DNA from: Shouchella tritolerans | GTDB taxonomy: Bacteria; Bacillota; Bacilli; Bacillales; Bacillaceae_D | DNA length: 64,000 nucleotides | Reading direction: 5' to 3' | Assembly: GCF_025770735.1 (NCBI RefSeq) | Contig: NZ_JAODPB010000001.1 | Coordinates: forward strand, 372,001 to 436,000 | Shown: piece by piece, positions 26,828-35,978 of the stretch | Position numbering within the stretch: the stretch's first letter is position 1 | Layout: the number at the start of each line of letters is the position of its first letter | The notes under the pieces: generated by a model | Database searches by the model: none | The model's input: only the letters and a program-made list of their open reading frames with translations | What the model was told of the DNA's origin: nothing | Translations under genes and position numbers: made by a program

Positions 26828-26839
26828 GGAACCGGTTCC
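26828..26839. promoter_or_regulatory. LacI-type operator O1
   Basis: Perfect 12-bp palindrome GGAACCGGTTCC, 5 bases after the regulator stop, with the central CG typical of LacI-family sites. Confidence 0.75.
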
Positions 26840-26892
26840 GAAGAAGGGTGAAATAGGCTTTGGAACTGTGTTCATTATTTTTTCATCTCATT

Positions 26893-26904
26893 GGAACCGG
26901 TTCC
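26893..26904. promoter_or_regulatory. LacI-type operator O2
   Basis: Identical palindrome GGAACCGGTTCC, centre 65 bp from O1 and 37 bases before the hydrolase start. Pair spacing near six helical turns would allow looping. Confidence 0.75.
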
Positions 26905-26941
26905 GAAACATCGAGAGAACAGATCAGCAAGGAGAAGAAGG

Positions 26942-28438
26942 ATGGACAGAGAACAGAAATACCGCCGCCTAGAACAGGCTTCTCCTGAAGAAATCGCTGC
27001 TTTGCAAAAGCAGGTGCAGGAAAGCGAGTGGAGGCAAACGTATCACATTCAGCCTGTTACCGGCTTGCTAAACGACCCTAACGGTTTTGCTTATTTTGCA
27101 GGAGAGTATCACCTTTTTTATCAGTGGTTTCCCCTTGGAACGTACCATGGGCTCAAGTACTGGTACCATACGGCTTCAAAAGACCTTGTCTATTGGCGCA
27201 ATGTTGGGAGTGCGATCGCGCCTGGCGGATCTTTTGATTCCCATGGCGTCTACTCAGGAAGCGGAATCGCCAAAGACTCACAATTGCATTTGATGTATAC
27301 GGGCAATGCAAGGGACGAAGACTGGAACAGGCAAACGTTCCAGTGCATGGCTGTAATGGACGCAAATGGAGCCGTCTCAAAATGGGAGAAGCCTGTCATT
27401 GAACAAGTTCCAGAAGGATATACAGCCCATTTTCGCGATCCGAAAGTATGGAAGGACGAAGATATGTATCGCTGCGTCATCGGCACTCAGCGAAATGACT
27501 TGACTGGCACGGCCGTCTTGTATGAGTCGCCTGATTTGTTGGAATGGCGGTTCGTTGGCGAGATAAACACCGACTTGAATGATTTCGGCTATATGTGGGA
27601 ATGCCCAGATTATTTCGAGTTGGACGGGCAAGGTGTTTTCTTGTTTTGTCCCCAAGGCTTAGCGCCTCAAGGAGATCGCTTTTTGAACCTGTATCAGTCG
27701 GGCTACATCATTGGCAAGCCTTTGAACCGAGAAACGCTTGTTTTTAAACATGGCTGCTTTCGTGAGCTGGATAGAGGGTTTGATTTTTATGCGCCACAAA
27801 CGATGAAAGATAGGCAAGGGCGAAGGATTATGGTCGCTTGGATGGGGCAGCCGGAGATCGGCTATCCGACAGATTCCCATGGTTGGGCACATTGCCTAAC
27901 TTTGCCGAGAACATTGGAGTTACGCGACGGCAAACTGCTGCAAAAGCCAGTAGCAGAACTACAGAAGTTGAGACAAAAGCGAAGCGACGTACAGGATACG
28001 TTAACAAATGAGACAAAAACATATGATGGCATTGCTGGCGCCGCTTTTGAGATGATTTGTACATTTGATCCAATCGATGCCGAAACCGTCGGAATCGAAA
28101 TCCGCACCAGTGAAAAAGAGCGTACTGTTATTACTTACGATACGGTTCAGCAGAAGGTGACGATGGATCGTTCAATGGCAGGGGAAATGATCAACAGTAG
28201 CTACGGAGCGGCTCGGTCCTGCAGGCTAGTGGCAGAACAGATTCAATTTCACTTGTTTGTCGACACCTCTTCAGTCGAATTGTTTATCAATGATGGCGAA
28301 GAAGTGTTTACAAGCCGGATTTTTCCTCAGCCCAACAGCAAGGGGATCCGATTTTTCGTAAACAAAGGCAATGCCCACTTAACCGTCACCAAGTGGGATT
28401 TGAGTCATGCGGTAAACGGTATAGAAGGGAATGAATGA
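26942..28438 (+). CDS. sacA: Sucrose-6-phosphate hydrolase (GH32)
   Basis: 498 aa from ATG 26942 (AAGGAG upstream; the longer frame begins inside operator O2). Family 32 catalytic triad: nucleophile in NDPNG (Asp45), transition-state stabiliser in FRDP (Asp166), acid/base in ECPDYF (Glu220). A C-terminal beta-sandwich (~residues 350-490) follows. No signal peptide, so it acts in the cytoplasm on sucrose-6-phosphate delivered by the PTS protein whose gene overlaps its end. Symbol by function and context. Confidence 0.92.
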   Translation: MDREQKYRRLEQASPEEIAALQKQVQESEWRQTYHIQPVTGLLNDPNGFAYFAGEYHLFYQWFPLGTYHGLKYWYHTASKDLVYWRNVGSAIAPGGSFDSHGVYSGSGIAKDSQLHLMYTGNARDEDWNRQTFQCMAVMDANGAVSKWEKPVIEQVPEGYTAHFRDPKVWKDEDMYRCVIGTQRNDLTGTAVLYESPDLLEWRFVGEINTDLNDFGYMWECPDYFELDGQGVFLFCPQGLAPQGDRFLNLYQSGYIIGKPLNRETLVFKHGCFRELDRGFDFYAPQTMKDRQGRRIMVAWMGQPEIGYPTDSHGWAHCLTLPRTLELRDGKLLQKPVAELQKLRQKRSDVQDTLTNETKTYDGIAGAAFEMICTFDPIDAETVGIEIRTSEKERTVITYDTVQQKVTMDRSMAGEMINSSYGAARSCRLVAEQIQFHLFVDTSSVELFINDGEEVFTSRIFPQPNSKGIRFFVNKGNAHLTVTKWDLSHAVNGIEGNE

Positions 28439-28439
28439 T

Positions 28440-29843
28440 ATGGCAGCAGATAATCGGGAAATCGCCAAGCAGGTGATTGAAGCCGTCGGCGGCAGAGACA
28501 ATATTGCTTCCTTTGCCCATTGTGCGACACGGCTTCGACTTATGGTCCATGATCAACAGAAGATCGACGAGAAGAAAGTAGAAAAGATCGCCAAAGTAAA
28601 AGGCGCCTTTTTCAACTCTGGCCAGTACCAGATCATTTTTGGAACCGGTACTGTCAACCAAGTCTTTGATGCGATTGAGAGCCTAGGCGTAGAAAGCACA
28701 AGCAAAGACCAACTGAAATCAGAAGCAAAAAAGACAGGCAATGTATTTCAACGAGCGATCCGCACTTTTGGCGATGTATTTGTGCCGATCATTCCAGTAT
28801 TGGTAGCGACGGGACTGTTCATGGGCTTACGCGGCTTGCTCACCCAGGAAACGGTGCTAGCTTGGTTTGGCATGACGCCAGATGATATTTCGACCAATTT
28901 CCTGATGTTTACGGAAGTATTAACAGACACGGCGTTTGCATTTTTACCTGCTTTGGTTGCCTGGTCGGCCTTTAGAGTGTTTGGAGGCAATCCGGTGCTA
29001 GGCATTGTCCTTGGATTAATGCTCGTAAACCCGGCGCTGCCCAATGCCTACAGTGTTGCCAACGGCTCCGAGGAAGCGCTTGTTATGTTTGGATTCATAC
29101 CTGTGGTCGGCTATCAAGGTTCGGTTTTGCCAGCATTCTTCATCGGACTTATTGGGGCAAAGTTTGAACGCTTTTTGAGAAAGCGGATTCCGGAAGCCAT
29201 TGACTTGATCGTGACGCCGTTTTTGACGTTACTGGTCATGATTACGCTCGGTCTGTTTGCCATTGGCCCGATTTTTCATTCGTTTGAAGAAGTCGTCCTA
29301 AATGCGACAACTTATTTGCTGGATCTTCCGTTCGGAATCGCTGGGCTGCTAATCGGTTTCTTCAATCAAATTATTGTTGTTACAGGGGTTCACCATATTT
29401 TCAACTTTTTAGAAATCCAACTTCTCGAGCAAACGGGAAGCAATCCATTCAACGCGATCGTCACATCCGCAATAGCGGCACAAGGCGCAGCCTGTCTTGC
29501 CGTCGGCTTGAAAACGAAAAACACCAAATTAAAGGCGCTCTCCTTGCCTTCTTCGTTCTCGGCCTTTCTCGGCATAACAGAGCCAGCTATATTCGGCGTA
29601 AACTTGCGGTATGTAAAGCCGTTCGTCGCGGGCTTAATCGGCGGAGGCATCGGGGGCTTCATGGCTTCGACTTTCCAGCTAAGTGCAACTGGAATGGCGA
29701 TTACAGTCATTCCAGGGACGCTATTATATTTGAACAGCCAGCTTCCACTCTATATTTTATGCAACGTAACAGCAGGAGTCGTTGCCTTCGTGCTCACTTG
29801 GCTGTTTGGCTTTAACGATAAGATGCTCAGCGACAGGAAATAA
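28440..29843 (+). CDS. Sucrose-specific PTS enzyme IIBC
   Basis: 467 aa. EIIB domain at the N-terminus (IAKQVIEAVGGRDNIASFAH with phospho-Cys28 in CATRLRL), linker, then a ten-helix EIIC (FGDVFVPIIPVLVATGLFMG onward; GITEPAIFGVNLRY). No EIIA domain, so the phosphate must come from a glucose-type EIIA elsewhere, as for ScrA/SacP proteins. I prefer ATG 28440; the ATG at 28431 is only one base from the GAAGGG site. Start lies next to the sacA stop (28438). Confidence 0.9.
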   Translation: MAADNREIAKQVIEAVGGRDNIASFAHCATRLRLMVHDQQKIDEKKVEKIAKVKGAFFNSGQYQIIFGTGTVNQVFDAIESLGVESTSKDQLKSEAKKTGNVFQRAIRTFGDVFVPIIPVLVATGLFMGLRGLLTQETVLAWFGMTPDDISTNFLMFTEVLTDTAFAFLPALVAWSAFRVFGGNPVLGIVLGLMLVNPALPNAYSVANGSEEALVMFGFIPVVGYQGSVLPAFFIGLIGAKFERFLRKRIPEAIDLIVTPFLTLLVMITLGLFAIGPIFHSFEEVVLNATTYLLDLPFGIAGLLIGFFNQIIVVTGVHHIFNFLEIQLLEQTGSNPFNAIVTSAIAAQGAACLAVGLKTKNTKLKALSLPSSFSAFLGITEPAIFGVNLRYVKPFVAGLIGGGIGGFMASTFQLSATGMAITVIPGTLLYLNSQLPLYILCNVTAGVVAFVLTWLFGFNDKMLSDRK

Positions 29844-29861
29844 ACGGTTGGGCTAGCTTAA

Positions 29862-29898
29862 CAAAACGGGTTGCGGATGCAATCCGTTTTGCTCTTGT
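29862..29898 (+). terminator. Terminator of the sucrose operon
   Basis: A 13-bp stem, CAAAACGGGTTGC with GCAATCCGTTTTG (one G-U), loop GGAT, followed by CTCTTGTT. Confidence 0.75.
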
Positions 29899-29946
29899 TG
29901 GCTAGGGGCGAAAAAAGGCTATGGAAAAGGAGACTGTAACCGTATA

Positions 29947-29955
29947 TGCTAAAAT
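29947..29955 (+). promoter_or_regulatory. Extended -10 promoter of the ArsR-type gene
   Basis: TGCTAAAAT (TGn-TAAAAT) 24 bases before the TTG start; no clear -35, as expected for an extended -10. Confidence 0.45.
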
Positions 29956-29978
29956 GAAAGAAACAGGAGGTGTCGTTT

Positions 29979-30902
29979 TTGCTAGAGTTGTCCATTCATG
30001 AACCAGTGAAATTGCGCAAAGTGTGCCATGCGTTGTCGACGGATGTCCGCGTTCGCATGATTGAACTACTAAGCAAGGAAACATATAGCGTGCATGAGTT
30101 AGCCACCCTCATCGGCATCCCTATTTCTACAGCGGCCTCCAACGTGAACGTGCTACAAGAAGCAGGGCTCATTTTAACCGAACTGCGCCCAGCTAGCCGC
30201 GGTGCCATGAAAGTGTGTACACGCAACTTTGATGACATCCATATCGCCTTAAATGATGGTGGGCAAAGAACTGAAAAGCATACATACGAAATAAATATGC
30301 CGATTGGGCACTATGTTGACTTTTCCGTAACACCGACATGCGGCATGGCAAACAGCGATGGCGTCGTTTTAAATGAAGACGACCCCGTCCAATTCTACCA
30401 TCCAGATCGTTCAACCGCACAAATCATTTGGACGAGGACTGGCTATTTTGAGTATAAATTTCCGTTTGCCCTAAAACCAAAGCAGAAAATAGCCAGCTTG
30501 CTTTTTTCCTGTGAGTTGTGTTCAGAGGCGCCTAACTATGATCATGACTGGCCGTCTGACATTACCGTTTGGATTAATGGCGTTGATATTGGCACGTGGA
30601 CAAGCCCAGGCGACTTTGGCGACCGTCCAGGCAAGCAGAACCCGCCAACTTGGTTTAACAATACGAGAACACAATATGGCGCCCTTAAAACATGGACGGT
30701 GACGAAAAAACAAGCGCTGCTCGACCACTTGCCTGTTAATCCAGTTACGATTGCCGATTTGCAACTAGAGGAAAGTCCTTGCATTACTGTGCGTATCGGC
30801 ATTAAGGAAAACGCGCTCCACAAAGGGGGTATCAATTTATTTGGGAAAAAGTTTGGCGATCATCCCCAAGACTTGAAATTAATCATTGAATTTGACGAGT
30901 AG
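29979..30902 (+). CDS. ArsR-type winged-helix regulator with large C-terminal sensor-like domain
   Basis: 307 aa. I chose TTG 29979: AGGAGGTG (29965-29972) lies 6 bases before it, whereas the in-frame GTG at 29970 overlaps that site. Residues ~10-85 form an ArsR winged helix (KVCHALSTDVRVRMIELLSK; SVHELATLIGIPISTAASNV; LQEAGLI). The remaining ~215 residues look beta-rich, with DFSVTPTCGMANSDG, WTRTGYFEYKFPF and CELCSEAPNYDHDWPSDITV. This architecture occurs in Bacillales near glycoside-degradation genes (recollection, not checked), and the second domain may bind a carbohydrate. No obvious partner gene here. Confidence 0.72.
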   Translation: MLELSIHEPVKLRKVCHALSTDVRVRMIELLSKETYSVHELATLIGIPISTAASNVNVLQEAGLILTELRPASRGAMKVCTRNFDDIHIALNDGGQRTEKHTYEINMPIGHYVDFSVTPTCGMANSDGVVLNEDDPVQFYHPDRSTAQIIWTRTGYFEYKFPFALKPKQKIASLLFSCELCSEAPNYDHDWPSDITVWINGVDIGTWTSPGDFGDRPGKQNPPTWFNNTRTQYGALKTWTVTKKQALLDHLPVNPVTIADLQLEESPCITVRIGIKENALHKGGINLFGKKFGDHPQDLKLIIEFDE

Positions 30903-30946
30903 AAAGCCGCTAGAAATTGGGACAAAACCAGCCAAGAAATGAAATG

Positions 30947-30983
30947 AAAAGAAGTACGCTCATCGGATGAGCGTACTTCTTTT
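30947..30983. terminator. Bidirectional terminator
   Basis: An 18-base perfect inverted repeat (30947-30964 with 30966-30983) with A-run and T-run ends. It closes the ArsR-type gene and, from the other side, the SDR gene at 31076. Confidence 0.88.
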
Positions 30984-31075
30984 ATCTAGTTGTGTTTAGC
31001 TAAAAAAGAACGGACCCGCGAAAGGAACGTCGGGTAGTTTACTGAGGATATGATCTAGTCTTATTGTTAATTCTC

Positions 31076-31792
31076 TTAAGGATTATTAGACCAAAGTCCT
31101 GCATGCTTTAGAACGACACGGGGGTGAAGCTTGAGCTGAGCTACCATGAAGTCTGCTAAATCCTCTGACTGCATGACTTTATCGGGATTGCCATCCGTTA
31201 GGTTCAACTCCTTCGCCATATCTGTCGCTACTGTACTCGGTGTGAGAGTGGTAACACGAATATTTTTTTTACGAACTTCCATCATTAATGATTCACTAAG
31301 TCCAATCACTGCTGCTTTAGAAGCTGTATAGGCACTCGTAACCGGTGCACCTTTTTGCCCTGCGGTTGAGGAAATGTTAATGATGTCACCTGAATGTCGC
31401 TCGATCATTTCAGGCAATACTGCACGGGTTGTGTAATACACCCCTTTAATATTCACATCAATAATATGGGTCCATTCTTCTGGGGTTAAATCCATAAACC
31501 CACCAAACTTTGAAATACCCGCATTATTCACAAGGATATCGATGGCTCCAAGCTCCTCACGAATCGCTGCCACTGCTGCAGAAATAGAAGATAAATTGGC
31601 AACATCTGCTGTTGCGAGCGCCGTTTTCACCTCGTATTGTTCCAAATCCTTTTGAGCCTTCTGAAGGTTTTCTAGCGTACGGCCAACGAGACCAACATGG
31701 ACCCCTTCTTTCGCAAAAGCCTCGGCTGTAGCTCGTCCGATTCCACGTCCTGCGCCTGTAATAAGCGCCACTTTTCCTTTAATTGATTGCAT
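31076..31792 (-). CDS. Short-chain dehydrogenase, FabG-like (YoxD type)
   Basis: 238 aa classical SDR: cofactor motif [16 protein letters not shown], catalytic Ser in [15 protein letters not shown] (Tyr-x-x-x-Lys), and PSTVATDMA. Length and motifs resemble B. subtilis YoxD, a 3-oxoacyl-reductase-like protein of unknown substrate. SD AGGAAG-like (AAGGAAGTGG) before the ATG. Monocistronic. Confidence 0.87.
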   Translation of the reverse strand: MQSIKGKVALITGAGRGIGRATAEAFAKEGVHVGLVGRTLENLQKAQKDLEQYEVKTALATADVANLSSISAAVAAIREELGAIDILVNNAGISKFGGFMDLTPEEWTHIIDVNIKGVYYTTRAVLPEMIERHSGDIINISSTAGQKGAPVTSAYTASKAAVIGLSESLMMEVRKKNIRVTTLTPSTVATDMAKELNLTDGNPDKVMQSEDLADFMVAQLKLHPRVVLKHAGLWSNNP

Positions 31793-31949
31793 CCTGCCAC
31801 TTCCTTTTTATTATGATCAATCTGTATTTTATCGAAAAGCAAAGTCGGATGCGAGCTATCCGTTTCGAGTGCAGATAAATGAAACACCCCAAGATCTATC
31901 ACTTCAAGAAAAAAATTATTTGGGTCTTGACATCGTTTATTGATGATAA

Positions 31950-32156
31950 AGACCCCGATTTTCGCCAGCAAAAAATAAAAATATAGCAGAAGGTCTAACA
32001 AACAAAGACATTGGGGAGAAATTAAACATTAGTGAAAAGACTGTTAAAAACCACGTCAGCAATTTAATGAAAAAATTGAATGTAAATGATCGTACTCAAG
32101 GGGTTATTCTACAAGGTAGTAATAATAAAAGCTGGATTGGGGATACTACTTTATAA
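31950..32156 (+). pseudogene. Remnant of a DegU-like response regulator (LuxR-type HTH only)
   Basis: Open frame reading [40 protein letters not shown] and a divergent end [29 protein letters not shown]-x-x-x-K-x-NVNDRTQ is almost identical to the C-terminal HTH of DegU. The receiver domain, start codon and ribosome site are missing, and the C-terminus after DRTQ is abnormal. The rest of the gap 31793-32241 shows no gene; bases 32157-32241 carry the leader of the next SDR gene. Confidence 0.75.
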
Positions 32157-32241
32157 TCATTAAACAAGTCAGATTGGTTATTATAAATAATTAAATTACT
32201 TATAATAAGCAGTGTGTAATATATGAGGGGGCTTATCGGAG

Positions 32242-33009
32242 ATGGATTTCAAAGACAAAGTAGTACTTATAACAGGAGCAGCAGGCGGAATCGGAATCGC
32301 AGCTGCTAAGAAGTTTGCAGCAGAGGGAGCCAAACTCGCTCTAGTTGACCTTTCCCAGGAAGCACTAGAGGAAGCTACAGCATCCATTGATGCAGAGAAA
32401 ATCTTGCTGGCAGCAAATGTTGCGAAAGAAGAAGACGTAATTGATTATGTGCAAAAAACTAAGGAAAAGTTTGGTCGCATTGATGTCTTCATTAATAATG
32501 CTGGTATCAACGGAGAATTTGCAAATATTGTTGATTCAACTGTTGAAAACTTAGAAAAGGTTTTGGCTGTCAATGTAGTAGGTGCCTTCCTTGGATTAAA
32601 ACATGTATTGAAAGTAATGACAGAGCAGAAGAGCGGTGCTGTCGTGAATACAGCTTCTAACGGAGGTTTGCTTGGTGCTCCAGGCATGAGCGCTTATATT
32701 GCTTCAAAACATGCACTTATCGGAATCAATAAAACGGCTGCTTTGGAAGTAGCGGACTATGGGGTACGTGTCAATGCGGTTGCTCCATCTGCCGTAGATA
32801 CAGCGATGATGCGCTCTATAGAAACAAATGCTGCTAAAGGGCATGAAGAAGAAGCTAGAAAAGGCTTTGAAGCGAGTGTACCGATGAATCGTTATGCTAC
32901 AGCAGAAGAAATCGCTGATCTGATGCTATTCCTTTCTTCTGAAAAGGCATCCTTTATCACAGGTTCTTATTACCGAATCGATGGCGGACAAGGAACTACT
33001 TCTGCTTAA
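32242..33009 (+). CDS. Short-chain dehydrogenase/reductase
   Basis: 255 aa classical SDR: TGAAGGIGIAAAKKF cofactor loop, Asp after the second strand (LVDLSQEAL) suggesting NAD(H) preference, NNAGINGEF, NTASNGGLLGAPGM with catalytic Ser, YIASK, and FITGSYYRIDGGQG at the end. Similar to levodione/glucose dehydrogenase-type SDRs; substrate unknown. The alcohol dehydrogenase remnant 84 bases downstream suggests a former two-gene redox operon. Confidence 0.86.
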   Translation: MDFKDKVVLITGAAGGIGIAAAKKFAAEGAKLALVDLSQEALEEATASIDAEKILLAANVAKEEDVIDYVQKTKEKFGRIDVFINNAGINGEFANIVDSTVENLEKVLAVNVVGAFLGLKHVLKVMTEQKSGAVVNTASNGGLLGAPGMSAYIASKHALIGINKTAALEVADYGVRVNAVAPSAVDTAMMRSIETNAAKGHEEEARKGFEASVPMNRYATAEEIADLMLFLSSEKASFITGSYYRIDGGQGTTSA

Positions 33010-33092
33010 TTCTATATTTTTAAATATTTAAGAATAAATGAGTAAATAATTTAAGTCTGGGATATACTCATTGATTATAAAGGAGAATTATT

Positions 33093-33432
33093 TTGAAAGC
33101 ACTAGTTTACTACGGTTCTAAATGTGAAGGTTGCGCAAACACCCGAGCCAAAGGCCGCTAAAGGAACCGTAGTTAATGATTGTCAGTCTGTTTGCAAATC
33201 CAATTGAATATTATCATCCCACAGTGCAAGTAGTTGGTGAGAAAAATATTAATTCTTCTCTCGGTTATAATAATTATCTTTGCTAAAGCAATTGATTTAT
33301 TATCAAAAGGATCACTTAAAAGTTGAGCCACTCATAACAAGTGTGATTTCCTTGGATAATATTGTAGAAGACGGATTTGGGAAACTTATAAACGACAAAA
33401 ATGAGTGCAAGATTTTAGTTCGTCCAAATTAA
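33093..33432 (+). pseudogene. Decayed zinc-type alcohol dehydrogenase
   Basis: An intact ribosome site (AGGAG, 33081-33085) and TTG start lead into KALVYYGSK, a frameshift, then VKVAQTPEPKAAKGTVV: the N-terminus of a medium-chain alcohol dehydrogenase. After an internal deletion of most of the enzyme, the C-terminus appears as AIDLLSKGS, another frameshift, then KVEPLITSVISLDNIVEDGF ... CKILVRPN, typical of butanediol/sorbitol-type dehydrogenases. No functional product possible. Confidence 0.75.
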
Positions 33433-33486
33433 ACGATAGTGAAGCGACCTAAAAAATTAGATATGTTATTTTCCAGAATCATACGG

Positions 33487-33516
33487 AAGCCGCCCATTAT
33501 CAGGGCGGCTTTCTTT
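33487..33516 (+). terminator. Terminator after the dehydrogenase remnant
   Basis: AAGCCGCCC pairs with GGGCGGCTT around ATTATCA, followed by TCTTT. Confidence 0.8.
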
Positions 33517-33574
33517 AACAAAAAATATTGACAATGAAGATAGGGAAGCGTATGATCGACCTAAACGAAAAATG

Positions 33575-33630
33575 TGTTTATAAACATATTTTTTGTGACC
33601 AATTACTGCGATTATTTGAAAGCGCTTTAT
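33575..33630 (+). promoter_or_regulatory. Regulatory region of the GH2 gene: palindrome and cre-like site
   Basis: TGTTTATAAACA (33575-33586) is a perfect 12-bp palindrome, possibly an operator. TGAAAGCGCTTTAT (33617-33630) fits the cre consensus at 13 of 14 positions and lies 38 bases before the GH2 start, suggesting CcpA repression. No local regulator gene is obvious. Confidence 0.55.
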
Positions 33631-33667
33631 TTAATGGGAAATCAAAAACCGAGAGGAGTGCTGGCAA

Positions 33668-35419
33668 ATGGCATTGGCAGACAAAGCATTTCCACGTCCA
33701 AAACTTGTGCGCACACACTGGATGGATTTAAATGGGCCATGGCATTTTAAATTTGATGATCAAAACAAGGGGGTCATGGAAAAGTGGCAGTTGAAGAGCG
33801 CATTTCCACAGACGATTCGTGTGCCTTTCTCCTATGAATCGCCAGAAAGCGGGATTGGCGAGAATGCCTTTCATCCTGTGCTATGGTACAGCCGAGACGT
33901 GGATATTCCAGCTGAACAAAAAGGCAAACGTGTTCTCCTTCATTTCCAAGCAGTCGATTATCGAGCAACGGTATGGGTCAATGGGCAAGTTGTAGGCGAA
34001 CATGTTGGCGGAAATACCGCGTTTTCTTTTGATATAACACCGTATGTGAAACAAGGGGAAACACAACAGATTGTCGTCAGGGCAGAAGACAGCAAAAGCA
34101 CATCCCAGCCACGAGGGAAGCAACGGTGGACCGATGAAAATTTCGGCTGCTGGTATGTGCAAACGACTGGGATATGGAAAAGCGTATGGCTAGAGTTTGT
34201 CGCCGATACTTATTTAAAACACGTCACGGTTACACCGAATTTTGACGAACATGCCGTTCAGTTTGATTATGAACTGAATACGAACAAGGTTGAGGGGGTG
34301 CAAATCGAAACAGTTGTTTCTTTCCGAGGAAAAGAAGTGCGCCGCCTTTCGTTTTCTCCCGAAAGCCGCTACATGAAACTAACGGTTGATTTAGAGGCTG
34401 ACATCCATGAATGGAAAGTGGCCCATTGGACACCAGAACATCCCCACTTATATGATGTGGCGTTCACTGTCTACCAAGACGGAAAAGCGGTAGATGAAAC
34501 ATTTTCTTACTTCGGTTTGCGAAAAATTTCGACGAAAAATGGCCAAGTGCTTTTAAACAATCGCCCTATCTATCAGAAATTGATTTTAGACCAAGGCTAT
34601 TGGCCACATACGCACTTGACGGCGCCATCACTGGAAGCGCTCGAACAAGATATTGATGCCATCATCGCAATGGGTTTTAACGGCGTGCGCAAACACCAAA
34701 AAATTGAGGATGAACGGTTTTATGCTTTATGTGACCAGAAAGGCTTACTCGTATGGGCAGAGATGCCGTCCGCTTATACGTTCTCACGAGAAGCAGTGGG
34801 CGCCTTTACGAGCGAATGGCAGGAAGTGGTATGTCAGCTTGCCCATTACCCGTCCATTATCGCCTGGGTGCCTTTTAATGAATCGTGGGGTATCAAAGAC
34901 GTGTTAAAAAGCAAACAACAACAAGCATTGACTGAAGCAATTTACCATTTGACAAAGTCGATAGATGAGACGCGCCTTGTTATTGCAAATGACGGTTGGG
35001 AGCATACCATTTCTGATTTAATCACGCTTCATGACTATGAGGAGTTTGCCGAATCGTTTCTGGCAAGATATGAGGACAAAGAGGCGCTTTTAAGCAACCA
35101 ATACCCTCATAATCATGACAAATACCCATTCGCCGAAGGCTACCACTATAATGGCCAGCCTGTTTTAATCAGTGAATATGGCGGCATTGCTTTCAAGTCC
35201 GAAGACGGCTGGGGGTACGGCAACCAAGTCGCAACCAAGCAAGCTTTTTTGCAGCGCTATGAAGCGATTACCGATGCGATTAAAGCACTTCCTTATGTAT
35301 CCGGTTTTTGCTATACGCAAATTACGGACGTTCAGCAAGAAATTAACGGTTTGCTTGATGAAAAACGAAAACCCAAATTGGATCTAGCAGACATAAAAGC
35401 GGTGAATGACAAAGTATAG
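33668..35419 (+). CDS. Glycoside hydrolase family 2 enzyme (beta-galactosidase/beta-glucuronidase-like)
   Basis: 583 aa: N-terminal sugar-binding jelly roll (residues ~10-180; LNGPWHFKFD, GGNTAFSFDITPYV, GIWKSVWLE), an immunoglobulin-like domain (~180-290) and a TIM barrel. Acid/base Glu405 in FNESW and nucleophile Glu503 in ISEYGG are present. No signal peptide, so it should cleave imported glycosides. Shorter than LacZ and lacking its C-terminal domain, like many small GH2 enzymes; exact specificity unknown. SD GAGGAG. Confidence 0.88.
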   Translation: MALADKAFPRPKLVRTHWMDLNGPWHFKFDDQNKGVMEKWQLKSAFPQTIRVPFSYESPESGIGENAFHPVLWYSRDVDIPAEQKGKRVLLHFQAVDYRATVWVNGQVVGEHVGGNTAFSFDITPYVKQGETQQIVVRAEDSKSTSQPRGKQRWTDENFGCWYVQTTGIWKSVWLEFVADTYLKHVTVTPNFDEHAVQFDYELNTNKVEGVQIETVVSFRGKEVRRLSFSPESRYMKLTVDLEADIHEWKVAHWTPEHPHLYDVAFTVYQDGKAVDETFSYFGLRKISTKNGQVLLNNRPIYQKLILDQGYWPHTHLTAPSLEALEQDIDAIIAMGFNGVRKHQKIEDERFYALCDQKGLLVWAEMPSAYTFSREAVGAFTSEWQEVVCQLAHYPSIIAWVPFNESWGIKDVLKSKQQQALTEAIYHLTKSIDETRLVIANDGWEHTISDLITLHDYEEFAESFLARYEDKEALLSNQYPHNHDKYPFAEGYHYNGQPVLISEYGGIAFKSEDGWGYGNQVATKQAFLQRYEAITDAIKALPYVSGFCYTQITDVQQEINGLLDEKRKPKLDLADIKAVNDKV

Positions 35420-35487
35420 ACACATCTAGCAATGAGGAAGGAAGACGAATGATACCAACATGGCGAGCTTAGATAAGGAATCTTCAG

Positions 35488-35518
35488 GAGCTGGTTTTTC
35501 TATTAAGAAAGCCAGCTC
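35488..35518. terminator. Hairpin between convergent GH2 and ASCH genes
   Basis: GAGCTGG-TTTTTCT pairs with AGAAAG-CCAGCTC (one bulge). Placed between convergent genes; T-runs are short. Confidence 0.6.
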
Positions 35519-35519
35519 T

Positions 35520-35978
35520 TTAGCGCCTATACACGACTTTGAACTGTTCGCATAAAACGGGAATATCATGGTGGAAGGCCAGCCCATGAGATTCAAGCTC
35601 CCATGTAAAAAACGGTTCGTGCATGTGTTGCCAATAAGCAAGGGAACGGTCTCCTTCTCCTTCCAAAAAAGCATGTTCTTCTGTCACTTGATTGTAGGGA
35701 ATGACAGTAACAGCCGTTGTCATAATCACAGCGACCGCTTCCCCTTTGCCATTGAGCAGCACATGATGCTGACCAACTTTTGGCAGCGGTTCTTGCTCCA
35801 ATTCATATAGTGTGTAATTGGAAGAAGTGGCTGTTTTCTTCCCAGCTAGTACGAGTTCGGCCAGCTCATCGGCCATTTCTTCCGTATTGCCGAATGCCCA
35901 AGCTTCATAGTGATCTGGCGCGTTTCGAGAACAGTTTTTAAAGGACTGCCACAATGCAGCAGCTGAACGATTTTCCAT
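35520..35978 (-). CDS. ASCH-domain protein
   Basis: 152 aa. EAWAFGNTEEMADELAELVL, AGKKTATSS and the central VGQHHVLLNGKGEAVAVIMT match ASCH (RNA-binding/PUA-like) proteins such as the YqfB relatives; the AGxKTAT turn is the family hallmark. Predicted RNA- or nucleoside-binding cytoplasmic protein. Some relatives hydrolyse N4-acetylcytidine; whether this one does is unknown. Convergent with the GH2 gene. Confidence 0.82.
   Translation of the reverse strand: MENRSAAALWQSFKNCSRNAPDHYEAWAFGNTEEMADELAELVLAGKKTATSSNYTLYELEQEPLPKVGQHHVLLNGKGEAVAVIMTTAVTVIPYNQVTEEHAFLEGEGDRSLAYWQHMHEPFFTWELESHGLAFHHDIPVLCEQFKVVYRR

Noticed and set aside
33528-33731. 67-codon frame before the GH2 gene
   Set aside because: Covers the operator and cre-like site and lacks a ribosome site.
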